Shown in pieces: positions 1-7,608 of a stretch of DNA of 7,608 nucleotides. Both the position numbers and the translations under genes were made by a program. A model generated the notes under the pieces. The model saw only the letters and a program-made list of their open reading frames with translations. It ran no database searches and was not told the origin of the DNA. Numbering within the stretch: the stretch's first letter is position 1; each line of letters starts with the position of its first letter. Source of the stretch: an uncultured Kineosporia sp. (GTDB lineage Bacteria > Actinomycetota > Actinomycetes > Actinomycetales > Kineosporiaceae); contig CALMAR010000053.1 in assembly GCA_937859855.1 (NCBI GenBank), forward strand, positions 1 to 7,608, given 5' to 3'.

Positions 1-213
1 GCACCGGCCGCCGTCCGCCGCCGGGCCCTGCTGGCCGCCGCCAAGCACGCGACCGGAAGCGGGGCGCTGACCCGGGCGCATGCGCTGGCCCTGGATCAGC
101 TGCTGGTCGCCGCCGAGGGGGCCACCGCCAGCCTGCCGTTCGGTGTGATCGCCCTGCGAGCTTGTGGCAGGCTTCAGTTCGGCAGCTGGCCAAACGATCA
201 GCGCACGCCCTGA
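1..213 (+). CDS. tilS: tRNA(Ile)-lysidine synthetase, C-terminal end (partial at 5' side)
   Basis: The first 70 codons of the window are open in frame 1 and end at TGA 211-213. TilS adds lysine to C34 of the CAU-anticodon isoleucine tRNA in the cytoplasm, so that the tRNA reads AUA. Only the C-terminal domain is present; the N-terminal PP-loop ATPase lies upstream of the window. The visible residues (RRRALLAAA, then GALTRAHALALDQLL, then a short beta-like end LRACGRLQFG) resemble the last part of actinobacterial TilS, which is otherwise poorly conserved. The call therefore leans on position: tilS immediately precedes hpt in many actinobacteria, and hpt follows here after a short gap. No catalytic motif can be checked. 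The last codons are lower in GC than the rest. Confidence 0.75.
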   Translation, partial: APAAVRRRALLAAAKHATGSGALTRAHALALDQLLVAAEGATASLPFGVIALRACGRLQFGSWPNDQRTP

Positions 214-244
214 ACCGACGGGAGTCTGGTTGGAAGCCGACGAC

Positions 245-781
245 ATGGGCGCCGATCTGGAACGGGTGCTGCTGACCCAGGACCAGATCCTCCGGCGGCT
301 GGGCGAACTCGCCGATCAGATCGAGACCGATTACGAGGGCCAGGACGTCGTCTTTGTCGGAGTGCTCAAGGGCGCACTGATGGTGATGGCGGATCTGACC
401 CGGGCGATGAGCCGGACGGCCGAGGTGGACTGGATGGCGGTGTCGTCCTACGGCTCAGGTACCAAGTCGTCCGGAGTTGTCCGGATCCTGAAGGACCTGG
501 ACAAGGACATCAGCGGACGTCACGTGGTGATCGTGGAGGACATCGTCGACTCCGGGCTGACCCTGTCCTGGCTGATCACCAATCTGAGTTCGCGCGGGCC
601 GGCCTCGGTCGAGGTGTGCACGCTGCTGCGCAAACCAGAGGCGCTCAAGGTGGAGCTCAAGCTCCGCTACATCGGGTTCGACATTCCGAATGAGTTCGTC
701 GTCGGGTACGGACTGGATTACGCAGAGCGATACCGCAACCTGCGAGTAGTGGGCACACTCGCGCCGCATGTCTACGCTTGA
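245..781 (+). CDS. hpt: Hypoxanthine(-guanine) phosphoribosyltransferase
   Basis: This cytoplasmic enzyme transfers the phosphoribosyl group of PRPP to hypoxanthine or guanine, giving IMP or GMP (purine salvage). From ATG 245 the protein is 178 residues, normal for the family. The PRPP-binding motif VEDIVDSGLTL is at 97-107 with the acidic pair E98/D99 and D102. The pyrophosphate-loop LKG is at 41-43, the flexible-loop SSYG at 67-70, the purine-contacting RKP at 129-131, and the conserved C-terminal block FVVGYGLDYAERYRNL at 151-166. The start is uncertain. ATG 245 has GGAAG eight bases upstream. An in-frame TTG at 230 has GGGAG five bases upstream and would add five residues, resembling the N-terminus of Streptomyces homologues. 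The long form from GTG 164 would overlap tilS and is unlikely. The gene lies about 30 bases after tilS, probably in the same transcript. Confidence 0.95.
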   Translation: MGADLERVLLTQDQILRRLGELADQIETDYEGQDVVFVGVLKGALMVMADLTRAMSRTAEVDWMAVSSYGSGTKSSGVVRILKDLDKDISGRHVVIVEDIVDSGLTLSWLITNLSSRGPASVEVCTLLRKPEALKVELKLRYIGFDIPNEFVVGYGLDYAERYRNLRVVGTLAPHVYA

Positions 782-888
782 AGCGGACATTTGGGTGGAG
801 ACGTCTCACTGGCGGTCGCGGATGGAACAGTGCGCCCGTACCCGCCGTTCAAGCAGGCAGTTGTACCGTCTTTTCATTGGGCGCTAGC

Positions 889-914
889 AGGAGGGTCGGG
901 GCGGTTGCCGCCCC
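889..914 (+). promoter_or_regulatory. ftsH leader: displaced AGGAGGG followed by a GC-rich hairpin
   Basis: AGGAGGG at 889-895 is a near-perfect anti-16S sequence, but it ends 34 bases before the only usable ftsH start (ATG 930). Between them is a perfect inverted repeat, GGGGCGG (898-904) and CCGCCCC (908-914), with a TTG loop. This is followed by AGGTG at 915-919, ten bases from the ATG, and by the 8-base palindrome GTGTACAC at 917-924. There is no T-run after the hairpin, so it does not look like an intrinsic terminator. Ribosomes may use AGGTG, or the folded hairpin may bring AGGAGGG nearer the start codon. Either way the structure sits where it could control ftsH initiation. The sequence elements are directly visible; any regulatory role is inference. 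Confidence 0.45.
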
Positions 915-929
915 AGGTGTACACAGGGC

Positions 930-2974
<2,045 letters not shown>

Positions 2975-2978
<4 letters not shown>

Positions 2979-3592
2979 CCGCACTGGACAACGCCGCGCT
3001 CGGCGGCATCACCGGCCGCCCCTATGACGCTGTCCGGGTGGAACGGGCGGTGCGCGAGCTTCTGGAGGCGATCGGTGAGGATCCCGAGCGCGAGGGCCTG
3101 ACCAACACCCCGGCCCGGGTGGCCCGGGCCTACGCCGAGATGTTCGCCGGCCTGCGGCAGGACCCGGCCGAGGTGCTGACCACCACCTTCGATCTCGGCC
3201 ACGACGAGATGGTGCTGGTCAAGGACATCGAGGTCTACTCCTGCTGCGAGCATCACCTGGTGCCGTTCCATGGAGTGGCGCATGTGGCCTATATCCCGGC
3301 GGTGGATGGGCGGATCACCGGACTGAGCAAGCTGGCCCGGCTGGTCGACGTGTACGCCCGTCGTCCGCAGGTGCAGGAACGGCTGACCACCCAGATCGCC
3401 GACGCGCTGGTCGAACAGCTGGAGCCGCGTGGAGTGATGGTGGTGATCGAGTGCGAGCATCTGTGCATGTCGATGCGCGGGGTGCGCAAGCCCGGCTCGC
3501 GCACCGTCACATCGGCCGTGCGGGGTCAGCTGCTGAACCCGGCCACCCGGGCTGAGGCGATGGCCCTGATGATGGCCGGGCGCCGGAACTAG
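2975..3592 (+). CDS. folE: GTP cyclohydrolase I
   Basis: FolE catalyses the first step of folate synthesis, GTP to 7,8-dihydroneopterin triphosphate plus formate, as a cytoplasmic zinc-dependent decamer. From CTG 2975 the protein is 205 residues. The zinc and active-site blocks are intact: CCEHH 90-94 (ligands C91 and H94, catalytic H93) and ECEHLCM 159-165 (H162, ligand C164). [25 protein letters not shown] and the VRKPG block near the C-terminus are also typical. The frame has no ATG, GTG or TTG between its upstream stop (2966-2968) and GTG 3038. Starting at that GTG gives 184 residues and removes [21 protein letters not shown] sequence that family members have. CTG 2975 restores the usual length of about 200, has GGTGA six bases upstream, and overlaps the ftsH stop as CTGA. 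The function is certain; the start codon is a judgement. Confidence 0.95.
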
Positions 3593-3602
3593 AGCCTCTA
3601 AA

Positions 3603-4514
3603 GTGGCCAACGTGACCGGACCCGAGGGCCTGCCTCCGGAGGCCAGCACCGGCGCTGCGGTGGTGATGGGCGTCCTCAACGTCACCCCGGACTCCTTCAG
3701 CGACGGCGGCCGCTGGCTCGACCCGGGCGCCGCGATCGCGCGAGGGCTGGCCATGATGGCCGAAGGGGCCACCCTGGTGGACGTCGGCGGCGAGTCGACC
3801 CGCCCCGCCGCGCAGCGGGTTGCGGCTGACGAGGAACTGCGCCGGGTGATCCCGGTAATCAAGGAGCTGGCCGGTCACGGCGTCCCGGTCAGCATCGACA
3901 CCCTGCGGGCGCAGGTTGCTGAGGCGGCGCTGGACGCCGGAGCGGTGATGGTGAACGACGTCAGCGCCGGGCACTCGGATCCGCGGATGCCCCGGCTGGT
4001 GGCGCAGGCCCAGGTGCCCTTCGTGGCCATGCACTGGCGACATCCGCCCGGCCTGGGCGACGTTGCGCTGCACACGGGTACGTTCGAGCCCTACACCGAC
4101 ATTGTCGGCGAGGTGGAGCAGGACCTGCTGCGCAGTTTGGACGGCTTGGTCGCGGCCGGGGTCGATCCGGGCGGGATCGTGCTCGAGCCGGGCCTGGGAT
4201 TCGCCAAGGACGCAGCCGGCAACTGGGAAGTGCTGGCGGGGCTGGACCGGCTGGTGGCGCTGGGCCTGCCGGTGCTGATCGGGCCGTCGCGCAAGCGTTT
4301 TCTCGGCTCGCTGCTGGGGACGCCGGAAGCGCCGGCCGGGGTCGAGCAGCGGGATCCGGCCACCGCGGCGGTGTGTGCCCTGGCGGTCGCGGCTGGCGTC
4401 TGGTGCGTCCGGGTGCACGCGGTCAAACTCTGCGCGGATGCCGTCCGGGTGGCCGGGGCCGTACGGCAGGCCCGGCGTCCGGCCGGTCTCAGCGCTGGAG
4501 GGATGAGCCGGTGA
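3603..4514 (+). CDS. folP: Dihydropteroate synthase
   Basis: FolP condenses 6-hydroxymethyl-7,8-dihydropterin pyrophosphate with p-aminobenzoate to give dihydropteroate; it is the sulfonamide target. The 303-residue TIM-barrel protein shows all signature blocks: VMGVLNVTPDSFSDGG 21-36, DVGGESTRP 60-68, SIDT 97-100, NDVS 118-121, AMH 142-144, LEPGLGFAK 194-202, GPSRKRFLG 227-235 and VRVHAV 269-274. The residues equivalent to E. coli pterin contacts D96, N115 and K221 are D99, N118 and K231. The fourth, E. coli D185, is Glu195 here. The phosphate-binding R270 and H272 are kept. GTG 3603, ten bases after the folE stop, is the only upstream start after an in-frame stop at 3570-3572 apart from GTG 3612. 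Neither has a clear ribosome site, so initiation may depend on ribosomes finishing folE. The 3' end overlaps folB-folK by GTGA. Confidence 0.97.
   Translation: MANVTGPEGLPPEASTGAAVVMGVLNVTPDSFSDGGRWLDPGAAIARGLAMMAEGATLVDVGGESTRPAAQRVAADEELRRVIPVIKELAGHGVPVSIDTLRAQVAEAALDAGAVMVNDVSAGHSDPRMPRLVAQAQVPFVAMHWRHPPGLGDVALHTGTFEPYTDIVGEVEQDLLRSLDGLVAAGVDPGGIVLEPGLGFAKDAAGNWEVLAGLDRLVALGLPVLIGPSRKRFLGSLLGTPEAPAGVEQRDPATAAVCALAVAAGVWCVRVHAVKLCADAVRVAGAVRQARRPAGLSAGGMSR
4497..4502 (+). promoter_or_regulatory. Ribosome binding site GGAGGG deciding the folB-folK start
   Basis: GGAGGG lies eight bases before GTG 4511, inside the last codons of folP. It supports GTG 4511, which overlaps the folP stop as GTGA. 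The frame stays open upstream as far as 4373, and an in-frame ATG lies downstream at 4529; neither is as well placed. Confidence 0.7.
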
Positions 4515-5542
4515 ATCAGGCCAGCGACATGATCCTCGGGCTGCACGGACGCCCCCTCGACCGGATCCGGCTGCTCGGCGTGACCGCCCGCGGCCATCAC
4601 GGCGTGCTCGATGACGAACGCCGGAACGGCCAGGACTTCACCGTGGACGCCGTCCTGCACCTGGACACCTCACCGGCCGCGGCCGGGGACGATCTCGGCC
4701 TGACCGTGAACTACGGCGAACTGGCGATCCAGATCGCCGACGTGGTCCGGGGCGAACCGGCCCGGCTGATCGAGACTCTGGCCGAGCGGGTGGCGCAGGT
4801 GTGCCTGAAGCCGGATGCGGTGCATGCGGTCGACGTCACCGTGCACAAGCCGTCCGCGCCGATCAGCGAGGCGTTCAGCGATGTCCAGGTGTCGATCCGG
4901 CGCCAGCGCGAGCACCCCCCGGTGGAATCGGGGCCGCTGGACCGGCACCCGGTCATCGCGGTCGAGGCGGTGCTGGCCCTGGGCAGCAATCTGGGTGACC
5001 GGGCGAACATGCTGCGCTCGGCGGTGTCCGCGCTCGAGGCCATGCCCGGAGTCGAGGTCACCGCGGTGTCGGCGGTGTTCGAAACCGCCCCAGTCGGTGG
5101 CCCGGCCCAGCCCGACTACCTGAACGCCGTGGTGATGGTCAGCACCGAGCTGTCGGCCCAGGACCTGCTGGACACCTGCCATCGGGTTGAGGCCGCCCAT
5201 GACCGGCAGCGCGGTGTGCACTGGGGCCCGCGGACCCTGGACATCGACATGATCCGGTACGGCGGGCTGATCAGCTCGATGCCGGACCTGTCTCTGCCGC
5301 ATCCGCGTGCGGCTCAGCGGGCCTTCGTGCTGGCGCCCTGGCTGAGCATCGACCCGGAGGCGACCCTGCCCTGGGCCGACGGACTGCACGCGGTCCGGGA
5401 GGTGCCGGTGGCCGAACTGCTGGCTCAGGCACCGGATCGGGATGACGTGCGGGAGCGCCCCGAGATCGACCTAAGGCCGCAGGCCGACCCGGGCCTGCCC
5501 GGGACCGGCGGCCGGCACACCCTTCAGGGGCCGGGCCAATGA
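4511..5542 (+). CDS. folBK: Bifunctional dihydroneopterin aldolase / 6-hydroxymethyl-dihydropterin pyrophosphokinase (FolB-FolK fusion)
   Basis: One 343-residue protein carries two successive folate enzymes. Residues about 16-131 are FolB, which cleaves dihydroneopterin to 6-hydroxymethyl-dihydropterin and glycolaldehyde. It shows HHGVLDDERRNGQDF 29-43 with catalytic E36, NYGEL 67-71, LIETLAE 86-92 and HKPSAPI 112-118 with catalytic K113. A linker of about 18 residues (132-149) leads to FolK, which transfers pyrophosphate from ATP. FolK shows ALGSNLGDR 156-164, FETAPVGGPAQPDYLNAVV 190-208, catalytic arginines R232 and R234, and WGPRTLDIDMI 238-248 with Mg ligands D244 and D246 and ATP-contacting R241. 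LPHPRAAQRAFVLAPW follows. A tail of about 25 residues without family resemblance ends the protein. The start GTG 4511 has a strong ribosome site and overlaps folP. In mycobacteria folB and folK are separate adjacent genes. No stop or internal start separates the domains here. Confidence 0.95.
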   Translation: MNQASDMILGLHGRPLDRIRLLGVTARGHHGVLDDERRNGQDFTVDAVLHLDTSPAAAGDDLGLTVNYGELAIQIADVVRGEPARLIETLAERVAQVCLKPDAVHAVDVTVHKPSAPISEAFSDVQVSIRRQREHPPVESGPLDRHPVIAVEAVLALGSNLGDRANMLRSAVSALEAMPGVEVTAVSAVFETAPVGGPAQPDYLNAVVMVSTELSAQDLLDTCHRVEAAHDRQRGVHWGPRTLDIDMIRYGGLISSMPDLSLPHPRAAQRAFVLAPWLSIDPEATLPWADGLHAVREVPVAELLAQAPDRDDVRERPEIDLRPQADPGLPGTGGRHTLQGPGQ

Positions 5543-6024
5543 CCCCCGCCAAGATCGTCAACGCGGTACTGATCGCGGTGCTGACCACCGCGATCGGCTG
5601 GGTCGCGCTGGACACGTGGACCGGTTCTGGGCACAACCCGCTGCCGCTCGGCTGGGCCGCGGTGGCCGGCATCCTGGCCCTGATCGCGATTCTGCTGGCG
5701 GCTGGCCTGCAGGTGCGGCAGTGGATCAGGGGCCGTAACGGCCGGGTGGAGCCATTGATGGCCGCCCGGGTGGCGGTGCTGGCCAAGGCCAAGGCCTACG
5801 GTGGGGCGCTGCTGGTCGGCTGGTACCTGAGCCAGGCGCTGGAGATCTATCCCGACCTGGTCGGCGCCCGGCGGGGCCGGTTCTTCGTCGCGCTGGTCGC
5901 GACCGCGTCCGCGGTGGCTCTTTCGGCGGCCGGATTCGTGGTCCAGTACTGGTGCCGGGTGCCGCCCGGTGATGATGACCGGCCCGGCCGGGACGAGGGC
6001 GCCCAACATGATCAGGTTCCATGA
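5539..6024 (+). CDS. DUF3180 family four-helix membrane protein
   Basis: This is a 161-residue predicted integral membrane protein with hydrophobic segments at about 5-25, 37-57, 84-102 and 113-135. Between helices 2 and 3 is a basic cytoplasmic-looking loop (QVRQWIRGRNGR) and the conserved block PLMAARVAVLAKAKAYGGALLVGWY (72-96). After helix 4 comes YWCRVP, as in the mycobacterial counterpart Rv3605c, then a charged hydrophilic tail. The family has no established function, but it sits directly after folK in many actinobacteria, which suggests a link to folate or pterin metabolism; that link is inference. ATG 5539 overlaps the folB-folK stop as ATGA and has AGGGG eight bases upstream. Its own stop overlaps the next start as ATGA. 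Confidence 0.88.
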   Translation: MTPAKIVNAVLIAVLTTAIGWVALDTWTGSGHNPLPLGWAAVAGILALIAILLAAGLQVRQWIRGRNGRVEPLMAARVAVLAKAKAYGGALLVGWYLSQALEIYPDLVGARRGRFFVALVATASAVALSAAGFVVQYWCRVPPGDDDRPGRDEGAQHDQVP

Positions 6025-7004
6025 GAAGCCGAAAGCCATTGCGAAGCGGGATGTTCCGGGTGATCGGCGGACTGCTCTGCGTCCTCAGCCTGCTCCTGCT
6101 CACCGCCTGTTCGCAGCTGCGGGCGGGTGGCCATGAGAAGGCCGGGGGGGCCGCGCTGGATCCGGTGCCGGTCGGGGGCACCCTCACCGTGGGCGGCGCC
6201 AGCTTCACCGAGATGCTGGTGATGCAGGCGCTGTACGGCAACCTCCTGACCAAGGCCGGCTACAAGGTGACCTACCGGTCGGTGAACGACCGGACGATCT
6301 ACGAGCCGATGCTGCGGTCCGGCCAGATCGACGTCGTCCCGGAGTACGCGGCGACGATGACCGAGTTCCTGAACCGGGAGCTGAACGGCCCGGACGCAGC
6401 TGTGCTGGCCAGCTCCGACCTGGACGCCACCCTCGCCGCGATGCGCCCGCTGGCGAAGTGGCGCGGGCTGAAGGTGCTGACGCCGTCGGCCGCCGCCGAT
6501 CAGAACGGCTTCGCGGTCGAGGCCGGCTTCGCCCAGAAGATGGGCATCGCCACCCTCTCCCAGTTCGCCGCCCTGGGCCGGCCGGTGGTGCTGGCGGCGA
6601 CCAGTTCCTGCCCGACCGGCCCGTTCTGCCAGGGCGGCCTGCAGAAGGTGTACGGGATGAAGATCTCCAAGGTGCTGCCGACCGGGTTCGGCTCGGCCCA
6701 GACCAAGCAGGCGGTGCTGTCCGGCCAGGCGACGATGGGGCTGGTCGGGACCACCGACGGCAGCCTGGCCGCCCTGGGCCTGTATGTGCTCGCTGACGAC
6801 AAGAAGCTGCAGCTGGCCGAGAACCTGGTGCCGGTGGTCAATGCGGCCACCGCGGGCAGCCCCCGGGTGGCCGCGGCCCTGGAACCGCTGGCCTCGGTGC
6901 TCCCCTCGGCCGACCTGGCCCAGATGAACGACCAGGTCAACGTGGCCCAGCTCAGCCCAGACCAGGTGGCCAAGGAGTATCTCTCCCGGCACGGCCTGCT
7001 CTGA
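6021..7004 (+). CDS. Glycine betaine/choline-type ABC transporter substrate-binding lipoprotein (OpuAC/ProX family)
   Basis: This 327-residue exported lipoprotein has a basic N-terminus (RSRKPLR), a hydrophobic stretch at about 12-27 and the lipobox LTAC with lipidated Cys30. A small-residue linker (31-52) follows. The mature domain begins GGTLTVGGASFTEMLVMQALYGNLL (52-76) and continues with GYKVTYRSVNDRTIYEPMLRSGQIDVVPEYAATM (80-113), the block that marks quaternary-amine (betaine, choline, carnitine) binding proteins. C197 and C203 in the SCPTGPFCQGGLQKVYG region could form a disulfide, as in relatives. The substrate cannot be read from sequence. No permease or ATPase gene is visible. The start ATG 6021 overlaps the DUF3180 stop (ATGA) with only a weak AGG upstream, so translation is probably coupled to the folate genes. 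A run of seven G (6144-6150) follows the signal peptide region. The family call is strong; the transported solute is unknown. Confidence 0.88.
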   Translation: MRSRKPLRSGMFRVIGGLLCVLSLLLLTACSQLRAGGHEKAGGAALDPVPVGGTLTVGGASFTEMLVMQALYGNLLTKAGYKVTYRSVNDRTIYEPMLRSGQIDVVPEYAATMTEFLNRELNGPDAAVLASSDLDATLAAMRPLAKWRGLKVLTPSAAADQNGFAVEAGFAQKMGIATLSQFAALGRPVVLAATSSCPTGPFCQGGLQKVYGMKISKVLPTGFGSAQTKQAVLSGQATMGLVGTTDGSLAALGLYVLADDKKLQLAENLVPVVNAATAGSPRVAAALEPLASVLPSADLAQMNDQVNVAQLSPDQVAKEYLSRHGLL

Positions 7005-7083
7005 TCTCCGGCGTTCAGCCGCCGCGCCAAGCTGCCGATGAAGCCGGGGGCGACCGAGCAGGCTGTCCGTCGTTTGCTGTTCA

Positions 7084-7089
7084 GGGGAG
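7084..7089 (+). promoter_or_regulatory. Ribosome binding site GGGGAG for the GAF-domain gene
   Basis: The purine-rich stretch AGGGGAGAGG (7083-7092) directly precedes ATG 7094, with GGGGAG four bases from the start codon. It supports this start. The rest of the 89-base gap after the lipoprotein stop shows no convincing hairpin terminator or promoter. Confidence 0.6.
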
Positions 7090-7093
7090 AGGC

Positions 7094-7608
7094 ATGAGCG
7101 GGTTCTTTCGCAGGGCGCTGCCGCGAGCCGGGCGCGGCCAGGCGACGTCCGAGAGCATCGAGCCGAGCGTGGTTCCCCGGGACGTGGAGAATTTCACCCA
7201 GCTGATCAGCGCGATGGACGGCACCAGCGATCTCACTCAGGCGCTGCGTCAGGGGGTGGACTCGTTCGTGGTCTCGGCCGGGCTGGCCTACGGCGCGCTC
7301 TGGATGCCGGGCGACGCCGGCACCCTGGTGCGCCATCACGAGTCCGGGCCGCTGGCCGGGCGGATCAGCGCCCTGCTGTCCGCCGACCGGATCCCGGACA
7401 ACTCCGGGTACATCGGCCAGGCTCTGCGCAGCCACGAATTCGTGATGGTGGACAACCTGCCCGCGCACGTGGTCGACGACCGCACCCGCAAGCTGGCCGG
7501 TGCCGGGATCATGGCCGGCATGTTCCATCCGATCCTGGAGAGCGACGGCGTGATCGCCGTGCTGGAGTACTACCGCGGGAACCGGCTGGGTATAGATCCC
7601 GGCCGGGC
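7094..7608 (+). CDS. GAF-domain sensory protein, N-terminal part (partial at 3' side)
   Basis: From ATG 7094 the frame is open to the window edge (171 codons plus two bases). After a basic, non-hydrophobic N-terminus (GFFRRALPRAGRG) and a short linker, residues about 33-160 form one GAF domain. Visible are the helix ENFTQLISAMDG, the strand region AGLAYGALWMPG (62-73), the ESG turn (83-85), GYIGQALRSHEFVMVDNL (105-122) and a last strand block ending VIAVLEYY (153-160). There is no signal peptide or membrane helix, so it is likely cytosolic. The pattern (YGALW, ESG, GQALR, VLEYY) resembles the GAF module that opens some actinobacterial cytosolic chemoreceptors. Similar modules also precede GGDEF, histidine kinase or PP2C domains, and the output domain lies beyond the window. 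The ligand is unknown. Codon use is like its neighbours. Confidence 0.75.
   Translation, partial: MSGFFRRALPRAGRGQATSESIEPSVVPRDVENFTQLISAMDGTSDLTQALRQGVDSFVVSAGLAYGALWMPGDAGTLVRHHESGPLAGRISALLSADRIPDNSGYIGQALRSHEFVMVDNLPAHVVDDRTRKLAGAGIMAGMFHPILESDGVIAVLEYYRGNRLGIDPGR

Noticed and set aside
164..244. GTG 164 as the hpt start
   Set aside because: It would overlap tilS by 50 bases in another frame, adds residues without family resemblance and lacks a ribosome site. TTG 230 or ATG 245 fit better.
652..665. Inverted repeat GGAGCT-CA-AGCTCC inside hpt
   Set aside because: It falls in the middle of conserved coding sequence and its two-base loop cannot form a normal RNA hairpin.
798..807. 10-base perfect palindrome GAGACGTCTC just after hpt
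   Set aside because: It has no loop, no second copy and no promoter nearby. It is short enough to occur by chance, so it is not listed as an operator.
861..890. Possible promoter for ftsH: TTGTAC (861-866) and TAGCAG (885-890), spacing 18
   Set aside because: The -35 element is fair but the -10 element lacks the final T and is a poor match. It cannot be told from chance without a mapped transcript start.
6144..6150. Run of seven G after the lipoprotein signal region, as a phase-variation tract
   Set aside because: The tract is short, in a genome where G runs are expected, and the frame is intact. Without strain comparison this is only a slippage-prone spot.
7005..7093. Terminator or promoter between the lipoprotein gene and the GAF gene
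   Set aside because: Only 4-bp stems without a T-run were found, and no convincing -35/-10 pair. Nothing beyond the ribosome binding site can be supported.

Overview
The window is a GC-rich, densely packed stretch of chromosome from an actinobacterium. The evidence is the strong G/C bias at third codon positions, the frequent GTG starts, and the gene order tilS – hpt – ftsH – folE – folP – folB – folK – DUF3180. These are the orthologues and order familiar from Mycobacterium, Streptomyces and related genera. I cannot name the genus from sequence alone. All genes lie on the + strand and no RNA genes, insertion sequences, CRISPR arrays or phage genes were seen.

Layout. Positions 1-213 hold the 3' end of tilS (tRNA-Ile lysidine synthetase), followed after about 30 bases by hpt (hypoxanthine phosphoribosyltransferase). 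A 148-base gap (782-929) carries the leader of ftsH. It contains a displaced Shine-Dalgarno-like AGGAGGG, a perfect GC-rich hairpin and a small Arg-rich reading frame. ftsH (930-2978) encodes the membrane-anchored AAA+ zinc protease and ends in an unusual Ala-Asn-Gly-Ser repeat tail. Then comes the folate block: folE (GTP cyclohydrolase I), folP (dihydropteroate synthase), a fused folB-folK (dihydroneopterin aldolase plus pyrophosphokinase) and a four-helix DUF3180 membrane protein. The next gene, overlapping the DUF3180 stop codon, encodes a lipoprotein of the glycine betaine/choline-type (OpuAC/ProX) substrate-binding family. After an 89-base gap, a GAF-domain protein starts at 7094 and runs off the window.

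How the genes work together. FolE converts GTP to dihydroneopterin triphosphate. FolB and FolK, here one polypeptide, make 6-hydroxymethyl-dihydropterin and its pyrophosphate, and FolP joins this to p-aminobenzoate. Four junctions from ftsH to the lipoprotein gene are 4-base start/stop overlaps (CTGA, GTGA, ATGA, ATGA), so protease, folate enzymes, DUF3180 and solute-binding lipoprotein look like one translationally coupled unit. Hpt links to the same theme through purine salvage that feeds GTP.

Points most worth a second look are the apparent CTG start of folE, the ftsH leader structure, the repeat tail of FtsH, the substitution of a pterin-contacting Asp by Glu in FolP, and the orphan osmolyte-type binding protein locked into a folate operon next to a GAF sensor gene. 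I did not find a clearly novel multi-gene system. Most of the window is a conserved housekeeping cluster with some local oddities.
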